From positions 542,001 to 606,000 of the forward strand of contig NZ_CP025408.1 of NCBI RefSeq assembly GCF_002847305.1: DNA of 64,000 bases. Direction: 5' to 3'. Of the stretch, positions 36,149-43,702 are shown piece after piece. The DNA comes from Paracoccus tegillarcae. Lineage in GTDB: Bacteria > Pseudomonadota > Alphaproteobacteria > Rhodobacterales > Rhodobacteraceae. Each line of letters begins with the position of its first letter. Position 1 is the first letter of the stretch. Under the pieces are notes generated by a model. The model did not search any database. It saw nothing but the letters and a program-made list of their open reading frames with translations, and had not been told where the DNA came from. Both the position numbers and the translations under genes were made by a program.

Positions 36149-38475
36149 GCGGCGCTGCCGGTTCCGGCCGGCAAGGCACCATAGGGCAGCCAGATGGTCT
36201 TGGTCTGCGTGGCGTGGCGCAGGAATTCGCGCCCCTGTGCCTGCGGTCCGGTCCAATTGCGGTTCACGGGTGACCAGACGGGCTTCAGATTTCCGCCCGC
36301 CGCCTGCTCGATCACTCGCAGCTGTTCGGCCCCGCCGACATACCACATGGCTGCGACCTCATCATGGGCAGCCAGAACCTTGGCCAGTTCGTCCTTTGGC
36401 CCGGTCACGATATTGACCACACCGCCCGGCAGATCCGAGGTATCGAACACCTGATACAGGTCCAGCACCGGCAGCGGATCGTCCTGCGCGGCGATCACCA
36501 CAACACGGTTTCCCATCGCAATCGCCGGCATGACCAGTGACATAAAGCCCGCCAGTGGCTGCGCATTCGGGCAAGCGATGCCCATGACGCCATAAGGCTC
36601 GGGGATCACATTCACCAGATGCGCGGGTTTGGTCTGCACGTTCCGGCCATCGAACTTGTCGGCCCAGGCAGCATAATGAAACGCGCGATCAATCGCGGCA
36701 TCGACCTCGGACCGGTTGGAGCGTTTGGCGAATTCATCGGCGCGGGCGGCAAGGTTTTCGGCGATGTAATACAGCACCTGCGCGCGGGCATGACCGCCCA
36801 TGCCGCCCCATTTTCCGGCCTTGGCCGCGGCCTCGACCGCGTTGCGGATATCCTTGCGGTTGCCCAACGGGGCCAGCCCCCCGGGGACCGCATAATTGGC
36901 GCCGCCATCGGGACGCTTTTGCGCGCCACCGATATACAGCTTGGCCGTGCGGTCGATCCCGCCGCCCTTGCCTTCGCCGCCAGGTGCGGCCTGCGGGGTC
37001 TGAGGCGCAGGTTCGTTCTTGGTCTTGACCTTGGGACCGGCCAGATAATCCAGCATCCCGGCAACGCCGCCCTCGCGGCCAAAACCGCTTTCGCGGTAGC
37101 CGCCAAAGGGTGCAGCCGCGTCGAACATATTGGCGCAGTTGATCCAGATCACGCCGGCCTTGATCCGCGACGCCAGATCGGTGGCAACGGTCGCGCTTTC
37201 CGACCAGACCGAACCGGCCAGACCGTAGCGCGTGTTATTGGCCAACTCGACCGCCTCATCCGCTGTGCGGAAGGTAGACAAGGTGGCGATGGGGCCAAAG
37301 ATTTCCTGCTCCATCCCCGGATTGGCCGGGGCGATGTTTCGCAGGTAACCCGGCGCGATAAAGCAGCCCTCGCCCGGCTGACCGCCAACCAGTTCCGCGC
37401 CCGCATCGGTCGCGGCCCTGCAGATCGCCTGAATGCGATCCTTTTGAACAGGGTCGACAATCGCGCCGACATCCGTGGATTTGTCCAAAGGCAGTCCGAC
37501 GCGGAGCTTGTCCATGCGCGCGGCCAGCAGCGTCTCAAAGCGCTCTGCCACCGCCTCGGCCACAAGGATACGCGATCCGGCACAGCAGACCTGACCCTGA
37601 TTGAACCAGATCGAATCGACCACGCCCTCGACCGCGGCATCTAGATCGGCGTCGTCCATCACGACAAAGGGCGACTTGCCGCCCAGTTCAAGTGTCAGCT
37701 TCTTGCCGGTTCCGGCCAGTGTTTCGGCAATCGCGCGGCCAACCTCGGTCGAGCCGGTAAAGGCGATCTTGTCGACCTCGGCCTCGACAATCGCGGCCCC
37801 TGTCGCACCGTCGCCTGTCACGATGTTGACCACCCCGTCTGGCAGCCCCACCTCGGCGCAGATCTCGGCAAAGGCAAGCGCGGTCAGCGAGGTGTATTCC
37901 GCAGGTTTCAGCACAACGGTATTGCCCGCCGCCAGCGCAGGCGCGATCTTCCAGGCCATCATCAGCAGCGGAAAATTCCACGGGATGATCTGACCGCAGA
38001 CGCCAAGCGGCGTGTGATCGGGGAATTCCTCGTCACGCAACTCGGCCCAGCCTGCATGATGATAAAAATGCCGTGCGACCAGGGGGATATCGATATCGCG
38101 GGATTCGCGGATCGGCTTGCCATTGTCCAGCGTTTCCAGCACCGACAAAAAGCGTTCCCGTTTCTGCACATGCCGCGCGATGGCATAAAGGTACCGCGCC
38201 CGTTCGCTGCCGGACAGCTTGGCCCAGCCATTCTGCGCCTTCTTGGCCGCGCGCACGGCGTCGGCCACATCCTCGGGTGTACCCTGGGTGATCTGGGCCA
38301 GCTTGTCGCCGGTTGCGGGATCAGCACTTGCGAAGGTCTGGCCAGGTTTGGTGAACTTGCCGTTGATGAAATGCCCAAACGGGCCTCGCCTGGTCAGCCA
38401 GTCGCGCACAGCGCTGCTGTCCTCCACCGAAGGGCCGTATTCCATGCTGTCCATGATATCGGTCACTGTCGACAT
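36142..38475 (-). CDS. two-domain aldehyde dehydrogenase (ALDH16 type)
   Basis: NAD-dependent aldehyde oxidation. The 777-residue protein is about 280 residues longer than ordinary ALDHs. The N-terminal domain (about 1-490) is complete: IIPWNFPLLM, GNTVVLKPAEYT, LELGGKSPFVV and FNQGQVCCAGS with catalytic Cys near 297. After a Pro/Gly-rich linker, a second, shorter ALDH-like domain (about 510-777) keeps YIGGAQKRPDGGANY and LPGGVVNIVTG but has no Cys motif. This is the ALDH16 architecture, described in bacteria where the second domain is structural. GAGGGG precedes the start. It lies 7 bp behind deoC, whose product acetaldehyde is a plausible substrate. Confidence 0.88.
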   Translation of the reverse strand: MSTVTDIMDSMEYGPSVEDSSAVRDWLTRRGPFGHFINGKFTKPGQTFASADPATGDKLAQITQGTPEDVADAVRAAKKAQNGWAKLSGSERARYLYAIARHVQKRERFLSVLETLDNGKPIRESRDIDIPLVARHFYHHAGWAELRDEEFPDHTPLGVCGQIIPWNFPLLMMAWKIAPALAAGNTVVLKPAEYTSLTALAFAEICAEVGLPDGVVNIVTGDGATGAAIVEAEVDKIAFTGSTEVGRAIAETLAGTGKKLTLELGGKSPFVVMDDADLDAAVEGVVDSIWFNQGQVCCAGSRILVAEAVAERFETLLAARMDKLRVGLPLDKSTDVGAIVDPVQKDRIQAICRAATDAGAELVGGQPGEGCFIAPGYLRNIAPANPGMEQEIFGPIATLSTFRTADEAVELANNTRYGLAGSVWSESATVATDLASRIKAGVIWINCANMFDAAAPFGGYRESGFGREGGVAGMLDYLAGPKVKTKNEPAPQTPQAAPGGEGKGGGIDRTAKLYIGGAQKRPDGGANYAVPGGLAPLGNRKDIRNAVEAAAKAGKWGGMGGHARAQVLYYIAENLAARADEFAKRSNRSEVDAAIDRAFHYAAWADKFDGRNVQTKPAHLVNVIPEPYGVMGIACPNAQPLAGFMSLVMPAIAMGNRVVVIAAQDDPLPVLDLYQVFDTSDLPGGVVNIVTGPKDELAKVLAAHDEVAAMWYVGGAEQLRVIEQAAGGNLKPVWSPVNRNWTGPQAQGREFLRHATQTKTIWLPYGALPAGTGSAAY

Positions 38476-38482
38476 GTTCCCC

Positions 38483-39430
38483 TCAGGCGATGGCTTGGCG
38501 ATGGGCGCTGGCATAGCGGCCCGTCACGTGATGGCTGATCTGGCGTTCGATATCGCCCAGCAGGCTGCTGGCGCCAATGCGGAACAGGTCGGGCCTTAGC
38601 CAATCCGTGCCCAGTTCCTCTTTCATCAGCACCTGCCAGCTGATCGCATCCTTGGCGGTGCGCAACCCCCCGGCGGGCTTGAAGCCGACGGCATTGCCCG
38701 ACTGGGTCTGATAATCGCGGATGGCGCGGCACATGATCAGGCTGACCGGCAGCGTGGCGTTGACGCCCTCTTTGCCGGTCGAGGTCTTGATCCAGTCGCT
38801 GCCGGCCTGCATGGCGACATGGCTGGCCTTGGCGACGTTCTCGAAAGATTTAAGATCGCCGGTCGCCAGAATGGCCTTCATCCTGGATGATCCGCAGGCC
38901 TCGCGCATGGCACTGATCTCATCGTAAAGCGCGGCCCAGTTGCCTTGCAAGACATGTGCCCGCGTGATGACGATGTCGATTTCGTCGGCGCCCTGATCCA
39001 CCGCATAGCGGATCTCGGCCAGTCGCAGATCCAGCGGCATCAGCCCGGCTGGAAACCCGGTGGCAACCGAGGCGACCGGCACGCCGGAATTGCCAAGCGC
39101 ACGCTTGGCCGCCGCAACCATGGTCGGATAGACACAGACTGCCCCGGTCGTCAGCCCCTCAACGCCCAGTTCTTTCAGCAGATCGGGCGCGACAGGCTGC
39201 ATGGCCTTGGCACACAGGCGGGCCACGCGGTCATCGGTATCGTCACCGGCCAGCGTGGTCAGGTCGATGCAGCGCACCGCGTTCAAAAGCCAGGCGGCCT
39301 GCCAGTCTTTCTTGAGACTGCGGCGAACGGGCAGCGTGGCTGCCCGGCGCTCGACCGCTGGCGTGTTGATGCGGATACCCTCGAACCAGTCGGGGCGCAG
39401 ATCGGTGCCGGGGTTTCGTCTGACTGACAT
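38483..39430 (-). CDS. deoC: deoxyribose-phosphate aldolase
   Basis: Splits 2-deoxyribose-5-phosphate into acetaldehyde and glyceraldehyde-3-phosphate in deoxynucleoside catabolism. The 315-residue protein has LLNAVRCIDLTTLAGDDT, AVCVYPTMV, DEIDIVITRA, the Schiff-base Lys near residue 215 in DWIKTSTGKEG, and VGFKPAGGLRT with the second active-site Lys. Start at 39430 follows GAGAGG; the frame is open to 39514. It forms a two-gene unit with the ALDH16 gene and links functionally to the nucleoside phosphorylase at the window start. Confidence 0.93.
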   Translation of the reverse strand: MSVRRNPGTDLRPDWFEGIRINTPAVERRAATLPVRRSLKKDWQAAWLLNAVRCIDLTTLAGDDTDDRVARLCAKAMQPVAPDLLKELGVEGLTTGAVCVYPTMVAAAKRALGNSGVPVASVATGFPAGLMPLDLRLAEIRYAVDQGADEIDIVITRAHVLQGNWAALYDEISAMREACGSSRMKAILATGDLKSFENVAKASHVAMQAGSDWIKTSTGKEGVNATLPVSLIMCRAIRDYQTQSGNAVGFKPAGGLRTAKDAISWQVLMKEELGTDWLRPDLFRIGASSLLGDIERQISHHVTGRYASAHRQAIA

Positions 39431-39546
39431 TGCGCCTCTCGAGCCTTGAGTTGACGGGTAAGGTAGCCGCGCGGCTCGATACGAGCAAGCGGGATGGACG
39501 TGACGGCACGGCACGGCACGCGCAGGGTCCGTGATGGCCCGCGTAG

Positions 39547-40416
39547 CTATCCCCGCAAGGGCCGGGCACCCGCCAGCAGATCGGCATTGTCATCATAGAC
39601 CGCGACGATCCGGTCGATCAGACAGCGGATATGCGGCAAATGCCGGTCGTCGTCATGCATGACCAGATGTTGCTCTTCGGTGAGATCGTCGATGATCGGG
39701 CCGGCGCGCGACAAGGCCGGATCACAATCGGCGATCATGCAGGGCATCACCCCTATCCCCGCGCCGGCATTGATCAGCGCATGGACGGTCGCCACCGAAT
39801 TGGCCCGCACGGCGATGGGAAGATCCTGATCGTGCAGCCAGCGCGCGGCCGGGTGGCGGGCATACACCGGGTCCATCGCGACCCAGTCCAGCAACTCGGG
39901 CCGGGGCACCGACCAACTGCGATAGGGAGCAAAGCGCAGCACGCCCAGCTTGCGCGACGCAAGGTTGCCGCCCTCTGCCGGACGATTGCGGATGCCCAGA
40001 TCGATCTCGCGATGGGCAATATCCAGCACAGCCTCGGAGGTGACGAAGTTCAGACGGAAATTGTCACCCGACCGGCTTAATGCGCCGAACTTGTCGGCCA
40101 GAAACATCGCGGTTGCGGTGCCCGCTGACAACCGGATGATCGGGCGGTCGCGCTGCGCCGACAGAAAGTCCTGCACCGGGCGCGCGGCGGCCTGCATTGC
40201 GCGAACCTTTTTCAACAGCGCCTGTCCTGCAGGTGTCAGGCTGTAACCGGTCTGCGCGCGTTCGAACAACGCCTGGCCGGTCTGCTGTTCCAGCGCCAGC
40301 ATTCGCCGCCCCACCGTCGGCGCACTCAGCCCCAAGGCACGGGCCGCGCCCGACAGGCCGCCAGCCTCGGCGACATGGAAAAACACGTGCAGATCGTCCC
40401 AGCCAACATCTTTCAT
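39547..40416 (-). CDS. LysR-family transcriptional regulator
   Basis: A 289-residue LTTR with a winged HTH (residues 5-65; ALGLSAPTVGRRMLALEQQTG) and an effector-binding domain. The GRRMLALE recognition helix is of the group often found acting on divergent neighbours. The effector domain has LSAGTATAMFLADKF and DLGIRNRP. Upstream, 88 bp away, a small ORF runs in the opposite direction with a palindrome between them. On the other side lies deoC, 116 bp downstream. Confidence 0.85.
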   Translation of the reverse strand: MKDVGWDDLHVFFHVAEAGGLSGAARALGLSAPTVGRRMLALEQQTGQALFERAQTGYSLTPAGQALLKKVRAMQAAARPVQDFLSAQRDRPIIRLSAGTATAMFLADKFGALSRSGDNFRLNFVTSEAVLDIAHREIDLGIRNRPAEGGNLASRKLGVLRFAPYRSWSVPRPELLDWVAMDPVYARHPAARWLHDQDLPIAVRANSVATVHALINAGAGIGVMPCMIADCDPALSRAGPIIDDLTEEQHLVMHDDDRHLPHIRCLIDRIVAVYDDNADLLAGARPLRG

Positions 40417-40440
40417 AGATGAAAAGCACCTTGCGTTCAG

Positions 40441-40459
40441 CGGCGGTTTTTTACCGCCG
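40441..40459. promoter_or_regulatory. inverted repeat between LysR gene and divergent ORF
   Basis: CGGCGGT-TTTTT-ACCGCCG, a 7-bp perfect inverted repeat with a T5 spacer, 24 bp upstream of the LysR start. It could be the LysR operator or a transcript hairpin. LysR sites are usually T-N11-A dyads, which this does not match exactly. Confidence 0.35.
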
Positions 40460-40503
40460 AATACAGGCTATCTTGTCACTGAAGAAAAAGAAAGGACCTG
40501 ACC

Positions 40504-40737
40504 ATGCTGCCAATCATCCCGCCTCAGCAGCCCATCGAGATACGCGAAGAAGACTATTATGCGCTGTCAGGCCATGCCGGCTGGTTGGCAAGCATGGCGC
40601 AACTCATGGCCTATTTTCGCGGCTTGCCACGCCATGTATCCATCCATCCCGACATCCGCCCCTTGGCATCGGAGGCTTCCGATACGACGCGGTCGCGGGC
40701 GGCATCGGCGCTGGCCGACGCGTCGTCCCAAGCCTGA
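40504..40737 (+). CDS. possible small protein divergent from LysR gene
   Basis: A 77-codon frame whose ATG follows AAAGGA at good spacing. The first 40 residues (IREEDYYALSGHAGWLASMAQL inside, residues 11-34 roughly) look like a natural protein. The second half is antisense to the end of the DUF1523-like gene and has low-complexity Ser/Ala content. It may be a short real protein or the stump of a longer one. No family recognised. Confidence 0.4.
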   Translation: MLPIIPPQQPIEIREEDYYALSGHAGWLASMAQLMAYFRGLPRHVSIHPDIRPLASEASDTTRSRAASALADASSQA

Positions 40738-41303
40738 TCAACGCGGGCGACCGTCGGGTCGATGGTGCGCTGGCGAAACTGCGCCCACATGCGCCAGAAC
40801 AGCAACAGCAACAAGAGCAGCAGCGCACTGGCAATCACCGCGCCCCAGTTGCGCGGGTGGTCATTCGGCCCCGCAACGGTGTCGATCGAAATCGCGTTGG
40901 GGTAAACAGACAGCCACGGCAGCCGCCACCCATAGGCGGTGATGCTGACCCATTGCGGATCCGCCGATGTGGACCTGAGATTGGTCGCCTCGGCATGCAG
41001 GTTCGCGCTGTCATATTTGAAATAGGGCGGCCAGATCCAGCCGGTATCCTCATTGCGATAGACAAACACCTTTTCGTTCGGCCGCACCGTCTCGATAAAG
41101 CGGATGTCGCGCTGGCCCTGCGCGTTCTCGACCGTGCCGGTATCGTCGCTGGCGTAAAAGATGCTGTTGGACGGGCTGATATAGGTCAGCCTGTTATAGG
41201 TGTTGGTAATGCGGACCGTGTTCTTGGAGGGCAGCGTATAGTCCAGAAAGCCATAGACGAAGACGCCCAGAAGAACCCCAAAGACGACCTTGATATAATG
41301 CAT
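40611..41303 (-). CDS. DUF1523-like membrane protein
   Basis: A 230-residue protein with an N-terminal helix (VVFGVLLGVFVYGFLDYTLP), an outer-face beta-rich domain of about 140 residues (NTVRITNTYNR, FIETVRPNEKVFVYRNED, YFKYDSANLHAEA), and a second helix (VIASALLLLLLLLFWRMWAQF). A basic/Ala-rich cytoplasmic tail follows. The pattern with KNTVRITNTYNR, RNEDTGW and WPPYFK(Y/F)DSANL matches DUF1523, unknown function. It ends the minus-strand cluster that begins at 48755. Ten bp separate it from the 93-residue membrane protein gene. Confidence 0.75.
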   Translation of the reverse strand: MHYIKVVFGVLLGVFVYGFLDYTLPSKNTVRITNTYNRLTYISPSNSIFYASDDTGTVENAQGQRDIRFIETVRPNEKVFVYRNEDTGWIWPPYFKYDSANLHAEATNLRSTSADPQWVSITAYGWRLPWLSVYPNAISIDTVAGPNDHPRNWGAVIASALLLLLLLLFWRMWAQFRQRTIDPTVARVDQAWDDASASADAARDRVVSEASDAKGRMSGWMDTWRGKPRK

Positions 41304-41313
41304 CTGCGGCCCC

Positions 41314-41595
41314 TTACTGCCAGTTGACCCAATAAACGATCCCCATGATCGTCGCGGTCGGAATGATAAAGACAAGCCACAGCAGCCGGCCTTTCAGGCT
41401 TTTGTCGAAACCGACCATTGACCTGCGAACAAACTCGTCACGGGCGGGGTTGTTCCCAACCTGATCGGGATGACGGCTGGCCCATTCGTTTTCCAGCGCC
41501 TCGCGCCGCAAAGAGCGCAGGTAAAGCCGGATCAAAAGGTAAAAAGCCACCTCAAGCAGCAGAACCAGTAACAGCAATCGAAACAAAGCGATCAA
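41314..41595 (-). CDS. small two-helix membrane protein
   Basis: A 93-residue protein with an N-terminal helix (LFRLLLLVLLLEVAFYLLI), a charged middle (RSLRREALENEWASRHPDQVG) and a C-terminal helix (LLWLVFIIPTATIMGIVYWV). It sits 3 bp behind the 457-residue gene and 10 bp ahead of the DUF1523-like gene, so all three are cotranscribed. No characterised family recognised. Confidence 0.75.
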   Translation of the reverse strand: MIALFRLLLLVLLLEVAFYLLIRLYLRSLRREALENEWASRHPDQVGNNPARDEFVRRSMVGFDKSLKGRLLWLVFIIPTATIMGIVYWVNWQ

Positions 41596-41598
41596 ATG

Positions 41599-42972
41599 TC
41601 AGCCTCCCCAAGGGCCTTTGATGTCCGGAACGGCGGCCGCTTCGCTGAGGCTAGCACGCGACGCCCCCCAGGGACCAGCCGCCGGCGCGGATGCCGGTTC
41701 GGTCATACCCGGCTCGCCGCCAAAGAGCGCGTCACGGGTGCCCTGCTTGTCGATCTGATACTCGCGGGCCAGGAAATTGGCGACATATTCGCGCTTTTTA
41801 TCATCCCAGGTCTGATACAGCCGGTAGAACAGCGGCTTGTGGGTGATGAACATCTGCCGCACGTCGTCTGGCGACAACTCGCTGAGCAACCGATTGACCA
41901 GATCGCGCGCGGGGCCGGGCGTGGCGCGAACGGCGTAGAAATAGGCGGGATCGCCACTGTCGATCACCGGCCAGTCGCCGCCCTGCTCGGCATAGCGCAG
42001 CAGCGCGGCGAGCCCGCGTATCTCGGGCGGTAACTGATTGCCCATCCGCGCCCCCGCGCGGCGCAACTCGGCCCGGCTGGCATTGCCGGTGTCGATACCC
42101 AACCGGGTCGCCGCATCGACAAGGATGAAATCGATCTTCTGGCGCAGGATCGGCGCGGCATCGGCACCACGCGCCGCGATGATCGGCTCGGCCAGCGCAT
42201 TGCGGGCAAGCCAGGCGGCGATCTTGTTGCGGTCGTCAAGCGTCAGGGTCAGCTTGCCCGGCACATCGACCTGCTGCGCCGGATCCGCAAAGATCATCGC
42301 CGGCTCACGAGCCGAGCGGATCACATAAACGCCGCCGAAATCCGACGTCCAGAAGTCGGGCACCTCGAATTCGGTATGCTGCAGATCGACGGGGTGGCGC
42401 AGAACATCGCCGGTTTTCTGCGCCTGTTCGATCATGCGCGCGATCAGAACATCATCATACCAGCCATCGGGCTCATTGCGGAACCGGTCAATCAGCGCGG
42501 TCAGCTGATCGGCCTCGGCGACATGGTTGCCGGTGGTGTCGGCGCTGATGCTCAGGCGGCTGATGTTCAGCAGATCGGCGGGACTGCTGACCTGCCAGAC
42601 CTGATCGTCAACCTCGCCCACGACGGCATCGCGCGCGGTCAGGCTGAAAAGCTGGCTTTCATTCTCGGCGATAAAACCCTGCAACACATCGCGCAGCACC
42701 GACAGATCGGCATTCAGCATCGGCGCGGTCTTCTGCTCGGTGGTCAGCAGGATGAACTGCCGATTGCCGCCATCGGGGCGCAGATAGTCCATATCGCCCA
42801 GCTCATCCCCGATCTCGGGGGAATAGCCCGACAGGTCGATATGGAACTCCGCCTGCGCGGTTTCCTTGCCGGTGATCTTCTTCAGCGCCCGATTATAGAG
42901 GCTGACCCAAGCGCCCGAGTTCACCCGGATCAGGTTGCCGAACATCAGGCCCTTTTCGATGAGGCGTTCCAT
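41599..42972 (-). CDS. conserved protein of unknown function (457 residues)
   Basis: I do not recognise a characterised domain. The protein is soluble-looking, with no signal peptide or membrane helix, and starts MERLIEKGLMFGNLIRVNSG. The first half is mixed alpha/beta (QAEFHIDLSGYSPEIGDELG; FGGVYVIRSAREPAMIF). The second half is helical with LVNRLLSELSPDDVRQMFITH. It ends in a Pro/Ala/Gly-rich tail closing with DIKGPWGG, resembling a short interaction peptide (GPWGASRAS occurs just before). Gene context: same strand as the AAA ATPase cluster, with a YbjQ-type gene between. Confidence 0.75.
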   Translation of the reverse strand: MERLIEKGLMFGNLIRVNSGAWVSLYNRALKKITGKETAQAEFHIDLSGYSPEIGDELGDMDYLRPDGGNRQFILLTTEQKTAPMLNADLSVLRDVLQGFIAENESQLFSLTARDAVVGEVDDQVWQVSSPADLLNISRLSISADTTGNHVAEADQLTALIDRFRNEPDGWYDDVLIARMIEQAQKTGDVLRHPVDLQHTEFEVPDFWTSDFGGVYVIRSAREPAMIFADPAQQVDVPGKLTLTLDDRNKIAAWLARNALAEPIIAARGADAAPILRQKIDFILVDAATRLGIDTGNASRAELRRAGARMGNQLPPEIRGLAALLRYAEQGGDWPVIDSGDPAYFYAVRATPGPARDLVNRLLSELSPDDVRQMFITHKPLFYRLYQTWDDKKREYVANFLAREYQIDKQGTRDALFGGEPGMTEPASAPAAGPWGASRASLSEAAAVPDIKGPWGG

Positions 42973-43098
42973 ATTGGTTCTCCTATATCCGGCAGAGGGC
43001 AGCGCCCGACCGAGGGTGTACGCTGGCGGCGGTTGAGGCTTGGCGGTTTATGGTGCCAGCTTCCGCTGAACGGCTGCGCGGTACTTGGCATCGACAAA

Positions 43099-43125
43099 GC
43101 GTCCGCCCGGGGGGCGGTCGGACGC
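43099..43125 (-). terminator. hairpin downstream of the YbjQ-type gene
   Basis: GCGTCCG and CGGACGC form a 7-bp stem around a 13-nt G/C-rich loop that can pair partly with itself. It lies 61 nt after the YbjQ stop and about 125 bp before the 457-residue gene. No T-run. The rest of 42973-43185 shows no gene. Confidence 0.3.
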
Positions 43126-43185
43126 TGCCCGGGCCGCTGGCGCGGCTGTTCCGGGCGGGGGCGTGCCGTGCCTTCAAGGGTCCAC

Positions 43186-43653
43186 TCAAAGCTTTGCTCT
43201 CACGGCTGTCCCTGACGCCACAAGCATGACCATATTGCCCGCACCCGAAAGTTCGACATAGTCGAGATCGACGCCCACAACTGCGTTTGCGCCCACAGCA
43301 TGTGCCTCCCGCTTCAGTTCCAGGAGGGCCATGCGGCGAGCGTCGCGCATCGTGTTTTGAATGGCTTTCGAACGTCCCCCAACGATGTCACGGGCACTCG
43401 TAAAAAGGTCTCGAAAGATGTTCATACCGTAAGCGCACTCAGCGGTGACGATCTCTATGCGTTCGAAGATTTCCAAGTTAGTGCCGCATTCGGTTGTCAA
43501 AATGATATTGTTTATCTCCGAATTCGTCTCATTGGGACCGCTAATCGTTTCGTCAGACTCGCCAACCAATTGGGCGCTCTTACATTGGCTGCAACTGTCG
43601 CCAACTTTACCGAAGAACCCCATATCTCTGCCGCATTCTCTGCATACTGGCAT
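43186..43653 (-). CDS. YbjQ/UPF0145-family protein with N-terminal zinc ribbon
   Basis: A 155-residue protein. Cys4, Cys7, Cys21 and Cys24 (CRECG ... CSQC) form a zinc-ribbon knuckle. The C-terminal half (about 50-155) is the YbjQ fold: [61 protein letters not shown] and [11 protein letters not shown]. The function of the family is unknown; a heavy-metal-binding role was proposed. Base composition is strikingly lower in GC (about 42-50% per 60-base line) than its neighbours (about 65%), so it looks acquired by transfer into the cluster. Confidence 0.82.
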   Translation of the reverse strand: MPVCRECGRDMGFFGKVGDSCSQCKSAQLVGESDETISGPNETNSEINNIILTTECGTNLEIFERIEIVTAECAYGMNIFRDLFTSARDIVGGRSKAIQNTMRDARRMALLELKREAHAVGANAVVGVDLDYVELSGAGNMVMLVASGTAVRAKL

Positions 43654-43702
43654 CGGCTTTCTCGCTTCTGTATATAATTTAGTGAGCCATCACAGGCTCT
43701 GC

